DNA from: Perca fluviatilis
Lineage: Eukaryota; Chordata; Actinopteri; Perciformes; Percidae
Length of the DNA stretch: 64,000 nt
Assembly: GCF_010015445.1 (NCBI RefSeq)
Contig: NC_053119.1
Coordinates: forward strand, 26,700,383 to 26,764,382
Reading direction: 5' to 3'
Of this stretch, positions 1-11,753 are shown in pieces. Position numbers and translations under genes: made by a program. The notes below the pieces were generated by a model that made no database searches, was not told the origin of the DNA, and saw only the letters and a list, made by a program, of their open reading frames with translations. Position 1 is the stretch's first letter. Every line of letters starts with the position of its first letter.

Positions 1-279
1 TTGATTGATGTGTGTTGCGCAGATACTGTAGATATATGCATTAGATTGTGCTGCTAATTCATACATTCCCAATACTTAATGAAGCATTGCAGTCCTGAAA
101 TAACACTACCTTGTGCATTTATTTGTGAACTCCCTGCTATACATTGTTTAGTATGTTTTTAAATCACTGAAATACCATTTATTCCTATAGCTGCCATGTT
201 TAATCTCCAGTCTGAAAATCAATGCAACTGCTTTAAGGTTGATGCTAGAATGGATGGTCCACCAGATGAACCACCCTAC
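1..279. other. Intergenic, no feature seen
   Basis: AT-rich sequence without a convincing exon or recognisable repeat terminus. It leads into the telomere-like dispersed repeat that follows. Confidence 0.5.
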
Positions 280-345
280 TCTGCCTCGGATTGGCTGACC
301 CTGATATTCTTACCCTAACCCTAACCAATCTTACGCCTCATGCCT
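280..345 (+). repeat. Dispersed repeat with short telomere-like core
   Basis: The stretch contains a TACCCTAACCCTAACCAATC core within a longer unit that begins CTCTGCCTCGGATTGGCTGA. A clearly related copy is present in the opposite orientation at about 44360-44440, and homology extends on both sides of the CCCTAA units. It is therefore a dispersed repeat that happens to contain two CCCTAA units, not an interstitial telomere. The family name is not known to me. Confidence 0.6.
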
Positions 346-779
346 AAACTTAACCAACCAAGCCAACCAATGATGACAACAAGTACTAGCCAGTTATGTC
401 AAGCCTTCATCCATTTCAGCATTAACTTTAAATAAACCCAGAAATCAGCAAATCTTATTTTATTTTATTTAGTAAATATTCTTAGGCCTGTACAATTCTA
501 CAGTTTAGCAGTAATGTAGATCAGAGCTTCTCAATTTCTTTTCAGCCAAGGTCCCATTAGAGCATAATAACAGACCCCACTTTGAGAATCTTTCATGTAC
601 AGTAGATGGAACTAGATTTGGAGGCTATTGTTGGTGGTGGTAATATCACACCACAGTGATACTAGTGTGGTGTGGTATCATATTTATCATGGCCTACTTC
701 TGTTTTGTGAAAAGCCTACTGAGCATATCCGATGCTTTAGTGATGAAGTGAGAGACATTTAAATGAGGCAGAATTGGAT

Positions 780-1165
780 GAATTTACACTTAGAGTATGT
801 AATCAATAAAACTCTATAGTCTATAGCCATGCTAGCAGCATCATGAGTGGTGGTTTGTTTGAGCTAAATGCTAACATGGTCACAATGAAAAGGCTAACAT
901 GCTGATGTTCAGCTGGTAGAATGTTTGTTCACCTTAGTTTAGCATGCTAAAATTTGCTAATTGGTATTAAACAAGTTTTACCTGATGATGGCACTAGATG
1001 GAAAGTCAAAGGATCACCAAATTCAGTAGGATTTATCCTGTGGGGACCATGAATGTCTTTACAACATTTCATGACAATCCATTTATTAGTTGTTAAGATA
1101 TTTCCGTCTGGAACAAAGTGGTGGACATTGCTATATCTACTGCTAGCATGGCAAAAAATAGAGCA
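780..1165 (+). repeat. Teleost dispersed repeat, copy 1 (GCTAACATGCTGA / GGGGACCATGAATGT type)
   Basis: It shows the series of GCTAACATG-like words followed by a segment on the pattern 'GGATCACCAAATTCAGTAGGA ... CATGACAATCC ... GTGGTGGAC' that I recognise as a common non-coding repeat of fish genomes. A second, more diverged copy in the same orientation lies in the ptpn5 intron at about 26130-26490. No intact coding capacity is visible. I cannot assign the transposon class with confidence. Confidence 0.6.
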
Positions 1166-1194
1166 AGGGCCACCATGTTCAAGGAAATATGCTC

Positions 1195-1405
1195 ATTAGT
1201 TGTGTTGCCTAGAGTTAGAAGATTGATACCACTTTCATACAGTATGTGTCCGCTAAATATGAAGCTACAACCAGCAGCTAGTTAGGTTAGCTTAACACAA
1301 AGACTGGAATAGGGGGGTATGACTAGCCTGGATTCCCCGGCCTCATCTAACAAGGAAGAAAAAAAGTGTACTGTATTTCCCGAAATGTTGAACTGTCCCT
1401 TTAGT
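1195..1405 (+). repeat. Degenerate fish repeat fragment
   Basis: The words 'CAGCTAGTTAGGTTAGCTTAACACAAAGACTGGAA' and 'CTAGCCTGG', ending in 'GAACTGTCCCTTTAG', match a repeat fragment that recurs in fish genomes. It has no ORF. Recognition is by memory of the pattern, so the limits are approximate. Confidence 0.4.
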
Positions 1406-3476
1406 GTTCAGTAAGGTAAAACAGTCATAAAGAAATAAATTTGCATGGCTGCTTTATTTGGAACAGGTGTAGGCCTACGTGTTTGTCATGTTTGTATTTC
1501 TCTTACCCACAATGTGCAAAGACAGATAAAATTGTGCAATTTACTCATATAATGCAAATAAAAATGCAAACAATTGTTGTTATAGTTCTTTTTCTGTATT
1601 TGACATGCCTACATTCACTATTCTTATCCACAAATAAAGGTAAATGAAAGCTCCTATGTGTGACGTTAACATAATGCAAATCAGACAAATTTCAATAAAC
1701 AGACAATGCCGTGTTTTTATGAAAATTGTTTTTGTTAAAGGCGTTCTCGGTTGATTTATAAACATCACAGCCTGTGACATAGTATAGGACGGCGTCTATT
1801 AATGATGTGCATTGCAGGACACTGCAATGGAAATTTTGCTTGTTAGATTCTGTATTGTTATAATAATAATAAAACAGAAAAGAAGGAAAGAGTGAAAAGA
1901 AAAGAGGCCTGATAACATCAGATGGTGTTTATATAATGACTGACTGTATACTTTGATTGCACATTTTATCAGAGCAAGCTGGAAAGAGCTTCAAAGAGCA
2001 GCACAAGCAGACACAAAGTGACCCATCTAGGTTTAAACATCTGAAAAGGTCTGAAAAGGTGATCGTTTGAATGTTGAAATTACAAGCAGGAAATAAACCA
2101 AATTATGTCTAGCTCCAGATCAAATAATGTAGACAATTGAGGAATTTCTTAATTAAGCCAAAGTGGTCATTGGCTGTCAGCCACAAACTCAAACTGATAC
2201 ATCATTAGTACATGAGAAAGTTACGTTTTCCTTTTTGAGTGATCTCATGTCTAAAGGGGCTGAAACAATCTTTAGCGTTCAGATACACAAACAAGATTGT
2301 CTTGACTTCCCAGTTTGGGATGGGAGGATGTTTTTAAATGGTACCAATCCAAGTGAACCCAACCTTTTCCTCAGCTATCTGTGTGACAAAATGATAGTTC
2401 TCCAGTATGAAAAATGGCCTGAAACTGGCTGGAATAATAAAAAAAAAAAAAAGATTCAGTGTTTGAAGTTAGCTCACACTATCTGCTGCCAATTGAGATA
2501 CTCCTTCCCTTTGAGTTCCAAGGGAAACACCCAAGTAAATACCCAGTGAATTATGTTTCTCCTCGTTCATTACATGCAAGACTTTTGTTACTCAATGACA
2601 AGTCCTAAAACTTTGTAGCTTTGGTAAAACAATTCTATAGAACCCTTTCAAAGTTGGCTGAGAAATGTTGCAATATAAAACTCATAACAGGGGCATTTAC
2701 ACGAGAGTTGTGGAGGAGGAGTAGCATGAGGTGAGATGAGCTACCACCACAACTGACTGTAAAGTGCTGAGACACCTGTTAATCACGCTAATAGGCTAGC
2801 TAGCTAGCAAACCCCGCTGTCCCTCCCTCGCCAATAGGAGACTTTTCACCGGTATGAGAGCTGACAGCAGGTCCTGAGAGGTACAGCTGGCTATAGTTAG
2901 CTTGCTAATTGCCCCATGCTGAATGCTACATTGGTTAGCAGCACCACATAGAGAAAACACTACGGCAGCTATTTCATTAGAATGAAATGACATAAAGTGA
3001 ACATGGGTTACAAAAAGTAATGTGAATACAAAGTAACGTCTTAAGGTCTTCTCTCTGCTTTACCTCTCTTTTTAAAGGTTTTGAATACATTCAACCCACT
3101 TTGTCCTGTGGCTGCAAGATGTTTAAATCTATAGGCTGTACTTGTGTATTTGTTATGTTGGTTTTCTACTTTAGGTTGTTGGTGACCACAATTTCACAAA
3201 TGCAAACTAGCAACCCCCAACTTCACAACTTTCACATCTGACAGGCTATAAGTAATAGCCAGGGAGGGAAGAGGGAGCTGCACTCTGGACAGGATCCATA
3301 CTGTGAGTTTTAAGGAGTTTTGTGGGAGCTTCCATGGAGACTCAACTCCTGCGTGCAGAATCCTCGTCATGGTTAAAATAACAGGGACTAGCGGGGCTTT
3401 TTTTGCTCACTGTCTGCAGGCTAACACATAAAAATCACAGCACAGACATTAACACACTTAATCATATCATCTCCAG
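1406..3476. other. Intergenic, no supported gene
   Basis: The open frames here are short and have no recognisable domain or splice context. A GCTAGCTAGCTAGC run occurs near 2795-2810 and an A-run at about 2439-2451. No repeat boundary could be defined. Confidence 0.45.
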
Positions 3477-4209
3477 CAGTGACTCCCAACCAGGGGTACT
3501 TGGTAACCAGGGATATAACAGGGGGTATTTATGCAGTTGCCAAGGGATACATAGAAACATTAGTAGCTAATTAGAAATAAACATCTGTAAAAAAAGTGTA
3601 GTTGCAAATGATCGTCTGCTGGAATACCAAATAAAAACATTTTGAACACACAGAAATAAACATCTGATTTGGAGTGCATGGAAATTAGTAAGCAAGAAAA
3701 GTCTAAATAGTTAGCTAAAAGTAATACATATACAGTACAGCAATAGCTAGCTCAACGGTAACTGTTGGAATAGTTAGCTGAAAGTAATGGGTCAGTGGTT
3801 GACATATCTAAGTAATGGATAAACAGTTGAAACAGTTGAGCTAGAAAAAAAAGGATACATGGTTGGAATAGAGCCTAAATTAACATTTAAACTGTTGAAA
3901 ACGTTTTCTAAAAGTAACAGATTAATAGCTGAAATATGTCGGTTAATTGGTTGAAATAAATAGCTAAAAAGTACTAAGGTCGCTAAAATCACAGATAAAT
4001 GGTTAAAAAGTCTTCTTTCACTTTTGGTCTATCAAAATGGACCTAAACCTTTAGTTCAATTGTTTGAAAAAAACATTATTACTTTTTAAAAAAAAATAGT
4101 GGTCATTACCATCTAGTTTAAAATCAATTTAAATGAACTCATTTGGATCATGATGGGTGGTACGATGAAGGGGATTTTAGTTTATCTGACTGACAGGTGG
4201 GAGCCACTG
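3477..4209. mobile_element. MITE-like element with internal degenerate tandem units
   Basis: The left end reads CAGTGACTCCCAACCAGG and the right end reads, on the opposite strand, CAGTGGCTCCCACCTG, giving short imperfect terminal inverted repeats. Between them is a degenerate tandem array of about 35-bp units built on 'AGCTAAAAGTAATGG...GGTTGAAATAGTT' (roughly 3700-4000). The flanking octamers ATCTCCAG and ATCTAGTG are only partly alike, so a target duplication is possible but not proven. There is no coding capacity. The layout suggests an old non-autonomous hAT-type element. Confidence 0.5.
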
Positions 4210-4291
4210 ATCTAGTGTCCATGTTGCTGTTGCCTCCCTTTCTCTTTCTTCTCAATATCACAAACTTAACATACTCCTCTAACTCATAAAG

Positions 4292-4665
4292 CTGTAGTGC
4301 GTGGTTTCTGTACCCCCCCATGAGGAATTCTACATTTATTTTATTTAACCTTTATTTATCCAGGTAAGTCGATTGAGAACAAATTCTCATTTGCAACGAC
4401 GACCTGTCACATTCACACAGTTACACATTTATACCTGGAAGCTGCCCAGTACAACCACAGTCTGATCTGCAGGCCACTGAGCAGCTCCACTGGAGCGGCT
4501 GGCGGTCTGGGGATTGAACCGGCGATCTCCCGGTCACAAGCTCGCTTATTTAATCTTTAGGCCACCCCATAGTAATGACAACAATTCTGTTGGTACATCC
4601 ACATGACAAAAGCCTTCCGTGATCGCGCTTCACCCCCCTCTCCACACAGTTGCTAGTAGCCAAGG
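4292..4665 (+). repeat. Dispersed repeat interrupted by a SINE
   Basis: The parts 4292-4332 and 4571-4665 together match the continuous copy at about 6180-6270: 'CCCCCATGAGGAATTCTA', then 'GTAATGA.AACA', then 'GCATCCACATG'. In this copy the two halves are separated by the SINE at 4333-4570. Confidence 0.6.
4333..4570 (-). mobile_element. tRNA-derived SINE, minus strand
   Basis: Read on the minus strand, the head begins GGTGGCCTAAAGATTAAATA and carries a pol III B-box-like GGTTCAATCCC (plus positions 4510-4520). The body ends with 'CTCAATCGACTTACCTGGATAAATAAAGG' and an AT-rich tail that resembles the 3' end of a LINE. A tRNA-like head with a LINE-like tail is the usual SINE design. The element sits inside another repeat, whose uninterrupted relative at 6180-6270 marks the insertion point. 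Confidence 0.75.
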
Positions 4666-4689
4666 AGGACACGGAGGATTAAAAAAATA

Positions 4690-6170
4690 TGATGAACTCT
4701 TCAGAAGAGGTAATTATCTTTACTTGAGTTTCTGCACGCGAAAGTCGCCGGACGACACCAACTTCTAAACACAGCCCTGCTGATAAATACAGATAGTTTT
4801 GTGGAGTCGATTACTTAGAGTATGAAGGATCATACCCTTGGAATTTGTGTTTAGATGTGGGGGACAGTTTATATTATGCTTGTACAAAAAAAGTTTCAGG
4901 AGCAAGATATGATTACTGTAACTCTGCTCTCTATCTCTCCATCTGCATAACTGTCTCTCATGTATTTGTTTATGTAGAGCAAATGGTCATAACTGCTGCT
5001 ATGACCCATGAACATGTGTTTACATCTTCGCTGTCAGAGCTTGTTGTTTAGATTTGAACATTGGAGTAAACAGGGACTCCTAATCTAGCGTTTGATACTG
5101 TCCCATCTGAAGTCTCTTCCCTCGATGGGATCGTACAATGTTGACAAAGACGTTACCTAACAACAGTGGGGTGGTGAGGTCCAAACTGTGGGGTGGTGAG
5201 GTCACTGTGAGAGAGCCCTGGAGGCAGGGCAGAGATGCCCTGGAAAGACTTTATCTCTGCACACTCCATTAAAAAGAACTCTATGAAAGATATCAGATTT
5301 CTAAGCATTTTTCTGCTTCCTAGAATAGCCTCAGATAGACTCATTCTCTTCTTTCTCTGTCACAAACAAACATGCAGTCATGACTATATATTATGTATTA
5401 AATAAATAAATAATAAATACATTAAATAAATCCTGCACATTTCTGTACACACTACTGGTCTGTGAAGCACACACAGACTCACACTAAATCATTCACAGAT
5501 AAACACATAAACTATTGTGACATCTCCATTACAGCATCACATACTGTAAACAACAGCAAATTGAGGCCCTATTATCAATCCACTACCTAATACTTAGCAC
5601 TGAATAACCAGTACCAAAGTACCAAAGTACATATGAATCAAGGACTGTATACAGTACATAGCTAGATAATAATATTGCAGTTACTGAAAACCATATGTCT
5701 CGAGGAAATTATTTTGTGTCCACAGCAGCTACTACTGGGATCATTAGTCATTCAGGAAGTACTTGTCAGCTGTTTATTAAAGGGGTACCCCAGCAATTTA
5801 GTATTGCACTTCCATGAAGTTGAAGAACTAATGAGACAGATTTAAAATAGAAATTATAGCAGCAGAGGCCAAGATTTCTTTCAAAAATGCTGGATCCTAC
5901 ATTTACCGTTATGCAACCCAAAGCATCTGTTCGCATCCCTGCCTAGTAGAAACCCCCATTTATAAAAAAAAAAAAAAATGAAAAAAAACTTTCCATTACA
6001 AATTGTGGTCTTCAGGCCCAGATTAGATACATGTTAGGGGTTATACTCTCAATGTTAGAAAACTCCCTCCGGTGCAACTGGACTCCAAAGCTGTTTCACA
6101 GGGCCATGATCAGATCAGTAGACTGATCTTTATGTATAAAATCAGTAGAGTTCCACTTTTATAAGTTCCT
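4690..6170. other. Intergenic, no supported gene
   Basis: AT-rich sequence without a convincing exon. Two near-identical units built on GTGGGGTGGTGAGGTC lie in tandem at about 5166-5203. A short AAATAAATAAATAATAAATA-like tract lies at about 5400-5430, and an A-rich run at about 5968-5988. Confidence 0.45.
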
Positions 6171-6179
6171 AATTTGTTT

Positions 6180-6270
6180 CTTTTTAAAGTTTCTGTTGCC
6201 CCCATGAGGAATTCTATGTAATGAAAACACTGTCAGCGCATCCACATGGTTGAGTAAATCAGTCCTTCCA
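6180..6270 (+). repeat. Uninterrupted copy of the CCCCCATGAGGAATTCTA repeat
   Basis: This stretch shares its order of words with the sequence on both sides of the SINE at 4333-4570, and so serves as the 'empty site' paralogue for that insertion. Confidence 0.55.
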
Positions 6271-6679
6271 GGATTTCGCAGCCTGATTTTTGATTGAGCT
6301 TTTGTAAAGAATTGCGATAAAAGTTGCGATGTCTTTTGTATTTTTGTTGCAATGAAGTTGCGAGAGACAGTGAAAGTTGCAATTTTGAAGAAGCTCAGTA
6401 CAGTTTTCTTTGTATAGTTCTTTTAAAAATAAAAAGGAAACTTGTTTTGGGTAGAAATAAACTACTCTGGGCTGAGTTTTCCTAGTAACCTTTCCAAAAA
6501 GGCTCAGGATGCTGCAAATGTTGGTATAATATGAAAATGGCTGGTGGATTTAACCCTTGTATTATGTTGAAACAAAATGACATTGATGATGTTACGGGCC
6601 AAAATTACCCGTACAGTGTAAATACACTCAAAACAAACCTTTCTTTACTCAAAACAAACATTTTTTTCCCCAAAACTAT

Positions 6680-8150
6680 TTTTACCAATTATTTAGTGAA
6701 AATATTTCCGGTATACACTTGCATATTCCATGCATAGCTAAATTTGGCATCCTAGGATGCCCATATTTTGATGCCATACTTGGCAGGCTTGTTGGGCATT
6801 TACTGTCAGAAGGGACATCACCCCCTGAATGGAACAAGGCGTTCGTCTACAGTGACATGGGGACCGGGATTGTACAAGACAGGTAAAATTTCGACCCATT
6901 TATCCCATACATCTCTGATCGCAGCTAGTTTGTCTCTTTCACGTCGACCAGCTCTGGTGTTGCGGAAAATACATATGAGCTTTCGTGTGAATTGACTCCA
7001 ACGACATTGTTGCTCGAAATATTGGCCTTCCACTCTCTTCATTCCACAGACTGGCAGTTGTTTCTCCCTTTGACTTGTACACTCCAGCTTACCAGGATTT
7101 CAATGTATGCATGCAAGTCAATCTGATCCAGTGGCTTCCATTTCTCTTGAAATACACCTTCCCTCTGCAGGGCGGATCTACCTGGGTGGCATAGGGTGGC
7201 AAATGCCACCCTAAAAGAAAGCCTTGCCACCCCAGTTGGCAGCAACGAAATAAAATGATGCCAGAGCGGCAAGAGCCTGATTTGTTTAGAAAAAGAGTGG
7301 CGCAAAGCGAGGGAGCCAGGAGTCGCGAGGAAAGGAGACAACGAGGAGGAAAGAGGTCAAAACGGATTAACTATCTATCAAGAAATGAAATTATAATGAA
7401 AGCACAGTGCTAGCATAGTTGCAATGCTGATTTCGAGATGATACAAATCAGGTTGAAGAACGTTATTTTGCTAACTATAGATATTTTGTTACTGAGGTCT
7501 GTTGTTTGTTCTGTGTGAAGTAGGCTAAAAAAGCTAATATTGATTCAACGTCTGTCAAGGAAAACATTGTAAAGTTACTTTGAATCTTACACAAATGAAG
7601 AGGTGCCATTTTGTAGTGTGTACATAGGCCTACTATTTCTCATCAAACTGGGATCAAATTCAGTATATATACGTCTGCCATATGTTGCCACCCCTCAAAA
7701 ATTACTGCCCCCCTCTCGCCACCCCATGAATATTTTTCTAGACCCGCCCCTGCTCGCCTACAAGTTGGTCATGTCCAGTATGATCCTCTCTATTGGTTGG
7801 AATATGAAGAGATGAAATAATGATTGAATTTCATCAAGTAGTGTGGCAGAAAGGCTTGTGGGGCTTGGAGTCATTTTGATGACAGTCTGACCATTTTATG
7901 TTACCATCTTTAGCTGTCCAGGTCCCCTCTGTTGAGGATTTGTTTTCAGCTAATGTAGAGACTACACCAGACTGGTCCTCTGAATCCTCTTCATAGGAAA
8001 ATTCTCAATCCGGATCGTCAATAGCATTGTCCTCGGTCTCTGAAAGATCCTCTGACTCTGAAATCTCTTCCTCTACATCACTATTACCATCAAAAATCTG
8101 TGCTAAAACTTCTTCAGTTGCAAATCTTTTGGAGCCCTTTTTGTAGTGTG
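6680..8150 (-). pseudogene. piggyBac transposase pseudogene (DDE_Tnp_1_7 family)
   Basis: On the minus strand the region near 8140-7900 encodes an acidic N-terminal stretch (EEVLAQIFDGNSDVEEE) typical of piggyBac transposases, with an in-frame stop soon after. After the inserted element, the core resumes with VFQEKWKPLDQIDLHAY, then RRERDKLAAIRDVWDKWVE and HVTVDERLVPFRG, the conserved region holding the first catalytic aspartates. After a frameshift comes MPNKPAKYGIKIWAS, a stop (6752-6754) and then DAKFSYAWNMQVYTG. The rest of the catalytic domain is missing. Stops, frameshifts, the insertion and the lost C-terminus make it certain that no active enzyme is encoded. Confidence 0.85.
7168..7752. 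mobile_element. Non-autonomous DNA transposon inserted in the piggyBac element
   Basis: It starts CAGGGCGGATCTACC and ends with the inverted counterpart TCTAGACCCGCCCCTG, so both ends read CAGGG(G)CGG.TCTA inward. Transposase homology on the minus strand stops at one border and resumes at the other, which fixes the limits. No clear target duplication remains. The terminal motif resembles a hAT-type MITE that I recognise from fish, but the class is inferred. Confidence 0.65.
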
Positions 8151-8212
8151 CGTGTCAAAGAGATGACATTACAACAGTGAAGAGGACAAGCACGAGAAAG
8201 CTGCTCCTCCTT

Positions 8213-8321
8213 TACACACACACACGCACACATACACACACACATACACACACACATATACACACACATACACACACACACATACACACACACACACACA
8301 CACAGAAACACACACACACCT
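8213..8321. repeat. Compound (CA)n microsatellite
   Basis: CA repeats are interrupted by CACATA and CACGCA variants. The tract lies within the 5' part of the degraded piggyBac element. Confidence 0.9.
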
Positions 8322-8808
8322 GGTTCTAAATGGGTGTTGAAAGTCTCTGGGTCAAAATGACCCGCAACATCATCTTTGTATACAAACTCTGAACAGACAT
8401 TCCACTACACATCAGTGTGTCCAGATTTAATGAACAAGTTCATGACCCTAAATGAGGAAATGTCATACAATTTCATGAAGAAAAATATAGATTAACCAGT
8501 ATTTTGGTCAACACAAAAACGCAGATGGGTCAAATTGACCCTTAACATAATACGAGGGTTAAGACAAAAAATAATAATTTATTGAATAAATAAAATTTTA
8601 ACATATGCGTCAGTGGCTTGTTGATCTTTACATCATTAATTAATTTCCTATCCTGGCCTGGCCTGGGACACACATTCAAACAGTTTGAATGTGTGTTTAC
8701 TCCAAGTACTTATTGGACTTTAACTTATCATTGCACTTACAATAACGAGCGTAACTGTCCTCAATTTAGGTCATCCTGTACGTCTCATCTCCGGGTTTTC
8801 CTGCATCC

Positions 8809-8812
<4 letters not shown>

Positions 8813-8862
<50 letters not shown>
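8813..8862. repeat. (TG)n microsatellite
   Basis: About 25 uninterrupted TG units followed by CATGCGCGCG. The Cys/Val and His/Thr open frames over it are artefacts of the repeat. Confidence 0.95.
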
Positions 8863-8863
<1 letters not shown>

Positions 8864-9969
8864 ATGCGCGCGTCAGTTGCATCGGAACTGAGCAGCAGCT
8901 CCACCCGCTGCAGAGAGCCGACAGGATTGAAACAGCAGCAGCTTTCAGCAACTTTAGAGTGAAAAAACGTTACAGCGTACATTGATGTTAAAATGTATAT
9001 AGGTTGGCAGGATGGTCTGGAATTTTTTGCACGATCTTTTGCTGTACGTTTTGCTGGTAAATGTGAGATGTTTGAGTCACGCACGTCTCGTCTTCATATC
9101 AGAAACAAGGAAATGAATTTGGCGACGTCCGTGTATTACGTCAACCCGTTCTCACTCCTGCTTGGTCAGTGTTCTCTTAATACATCCATGAGTGGCTCTC
9201 AGAGTCACAGACTGATACAAAGTCTGGCACGTGGGACTGCTGGGATTGGTTAAAGTCGCGGGAAACTCCGGTTAGGGACCATTCGGTATTTATGGAATGG
9301 ACCACCGGAGGAAAATAGGGGAGGGTCATGTCTTTTTATTCCTTGTTGAGGGGAGGGTCACCCAATGCTTTTTAGTCTGGGGGGGGGGGGATGGTGTGTC
9401 ACCCAACTTTTGTATTCATGAAAACAGCAAAATTTCAAAGTGGCTTGTTTGGTGCATACTTTTCCATGTAGCTCTCAGTCTCGGCCCCCCATCGCTAGCA
9501 GATGGGCCTGACCCAACAAAAATGGCAACATGACAGCAACACGAGTTTGGATTTGCTTTCTTTGAGAACGCAACCCTATAGCTAGCTGCGCCACTTGTTG
9601 CCAAAGTATCGTCACTGACATGGAGCTGGAATATAATGAAGCTGACTAGCTCAAAGGTTTCAAGTTGCCTCGAGCTCGAGCACCCACGGAAAATACTGAG
9701 CATCCACGTGTGCCAGACTGCCAGTACGCTACAATCATTTAAAATTAAACATTGCAGTTAATGCTAAGTGGAGCGTGGGAGCGCTGATCGCAGTTACATG
9801 TCAGTTAAACTCATCTCCAATCATAGAGCTCCAGCCAGCTCACAGCGGGGTCTGTGAAGGTGGACAGGCCGGGCAGCAAGCCAGCGACCCCGGCAGGCAC
9901 CCGCCGGCTGTCAAATTTGCAATTAGCCATAAATTTTCGTAAAACGGCCCATATTTGAGCTCTACATAG
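8863..9969. other. Intergenic, old repeat fragments only
   Basis: No supported gene. A G-run of about 12 bases lies near 9380-9391. The segment around 9260-9440 (GGGACCATTCGGTATTTATG..., GGGGAGGGTCA repeated) looks like a dispersed fish repeat, but its termini could not be defined. The segment 9830-9960 also looks repetitive and is the site where the next element inserted. Confidence 0.4.
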
Positions 9970-11514
9970 TAGAGGTCGATTAATCGGCAAAACCGATGAA
10001 TCGGCACCGATAGTTGATTGGTGGAACTATCGTTATCGGCAAAAATCCATACCGATAGTTTTTCCTGGTTGCGTCCGTTGCTGGAGCGGCTGAGAAGCGC
10101 GCGCTGTCATTCATTACACAGTACATGAGAGCTGAGAAGGGTCTGCTGGCATCATGCATTACAATAGCGGCCTCTAGAGGCGAAATAAAAACTATCACTG
10201 ATGCCTCGTGTTGTTTATTTTCGACACGTGTTACTGCGCGCTGCACGGAGAGCACATGCTGTGCGGAGAAGGCTGACATCAGATGCGCGTTTAAAGCATC
10301 GACATCAAAAAGGTATGTATACAGTACATTTTGTCATATCATTATAAAGTTATTAATTTGTTGAATAGATGCTGCATTAGTAGAGAAAGAACAGCACAAC
10401 AGTATGTTTGTTTGCTTTCGAGGCTGAAATGACGCTAAACATTAGTAGTAGGCTAACTTACCTCAAGCGGTTAAACACTGACAAAAATAAACGCAAGTCC
10501 GAACCTAACGCGTCCACCGATCGTATAGTGGCTGCCGCTGGAGAATTGAGATGTGTAGAATCGAGTAGCGCATTCATTTTTAAAAATCCTCAGCGGAGGA
10601 GCATCAACAACTGCCCCGAAAGCACGGTAGCGTTATATGGTGGAGCGAGATAGAGAGAGACTGGAGAGAGAGAGCGCCCAGCGGCGTTAGAACAAAGCCG
10701 TGTCTCATTGAAATAAAAAGTGTTTTCGCCGATTCATCTCTAGAAATGCGACTGTAGCAAGCATGTCACTATCACTAACGTTATCCACATTTATATTTAC
10801 ACGCAACAAATGATATATCCAGCTTCAAAAAAGTCTAAAAGTCGGAACGAATGCATTGTCCAAAGAGTGGTTGCTATGGAGACGATACACAATGTTGAGT
10901 TCTGTTGACAGTTGCGTTGAGTTCCGTTGCTCTGATTGGTTGTAGGTCTATCCAGTGAATGAGCATTATAATTAATATAAAGGACAAACTATTTACAGTT
11001 CTTCAAAAAAGGCCCAAATGTATGCCACATCTCAAAACAGTGACGCCATTCTTCTCTGTAGAAGGTTTCAGACTCACATTCTGACTAGAATCTGAGTAGG
11101 ACCACATCAGGCTACTTCTAAACCGTTCTACAGAGAAGAATGGCGTCACTGTTTTGAGATTTGGTATACATTTGGGCCTTTTTTGAAGAAATGTAAATAG
11201 TTTGTCCTTTATATGAATTATAATGCTCATTATGTTTATTTTTGCACTGGATGACTCCAAATATGTAGGAGAACTGTTTTAGACAACACACATGCTTGTG
11301 TAGCATTGCTGTGGGTGTAATATCAATAAATATGACATTATTATTTTGATTATTGGTAAAAGTGTCTGGACGTTTTTTGAAAAAATTTATGTATTTTGTC
11401 AACTGTTTTATCCAGTATCAATTCTTAATACTATCGGTCGATTAATCGGTTATTGGCAAATATGGCCCAACCTAGCTATCGGTATCGGTAAAATCCACTA
11501 TCGGTCAACCTCTA
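9970..11514. mobile_element. hAT-like non-autonomous transposon, 1.5 kb
   Basis: The left end TAGAGGTCGATTAATCGG and the right end CACTATCGGTCAACCTCTA form imperfect terminal inverted repeats. The element is flanked by a perfect 8-bp duplication CTACATAG (9962-9969 and 11515-11522), the length made by hAT transposases. Subterminal regions are rich in ATCGG/CCGAT words. No transposase is recognisable inside. A large hairpin occupies 10959-11231. Confidence 0.85.
10959..11231. repeat. Near-perfect inverted repeat (hairpin), arms about 110 bp
   Basis: The left arm (10959-11068) runs from AATGAGCATTATAATT to CTTCTCTGTAGAAGGTTT. The right arm (11120-11231) is its reverse complement with only a few mismatches over about 105 bases. 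The spacer is about 50 bases. The hairpin lies inside the hAT-like element and may be a separate palindromic MITE that inserted into it, or part of the element's own body. Confidence 0.9.
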
Positions 11515-11753
11515 CTACATAGTTGATTTCTCGCAGACGAACAATGTATAAAGTTTCCTTTGACTATGTTCACTGCATATTCCACAAATGAACGTGCCAT
11601 AACGGATATGCAATACTAACATTACATTATCACACCAAGTACTCTCAGTCACTTAGCTTGCAAATTCCTAGCTAGCAGTTACTAGCGTAAACAAATTGGC
11701 GCTAACGTGTACAGTATGCTACTTCAGTTGGCTTACTTAAAAAGTCTGACTTA

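Larger units (their letters stand above)
6554..8558 (-). mobile_element. Degraded piggyBac transposon
   Basis: The element is bounded by CCCTTGTATTATGTT at 6554 and AACATAATACGAGGG ending at 8558, a matched inverted pair. Each end is flanked by the tetranucleotide TTAA (6550-6553 and 8559-8562). TTAA target duplication and CCC...GGG ends are diagnostic of piggyBac. The minus strand carries recognisable remains of the transposase. The body is interrupted by a second element (7168-7752) and by a (CA)n tract (about 8213-8321). Without the inserted element it is about 1.4 kb, shorter than an autonomous piggyBac, so it is internally deleted as well as mutated. Confidence 0.85.

Noticed and set aside
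300..330. Interstitial telomere
   Set aside because: Only two CCCTAA units, and the flanks are shared with another copy at 44360-44440, so it is a dispersed repeat.
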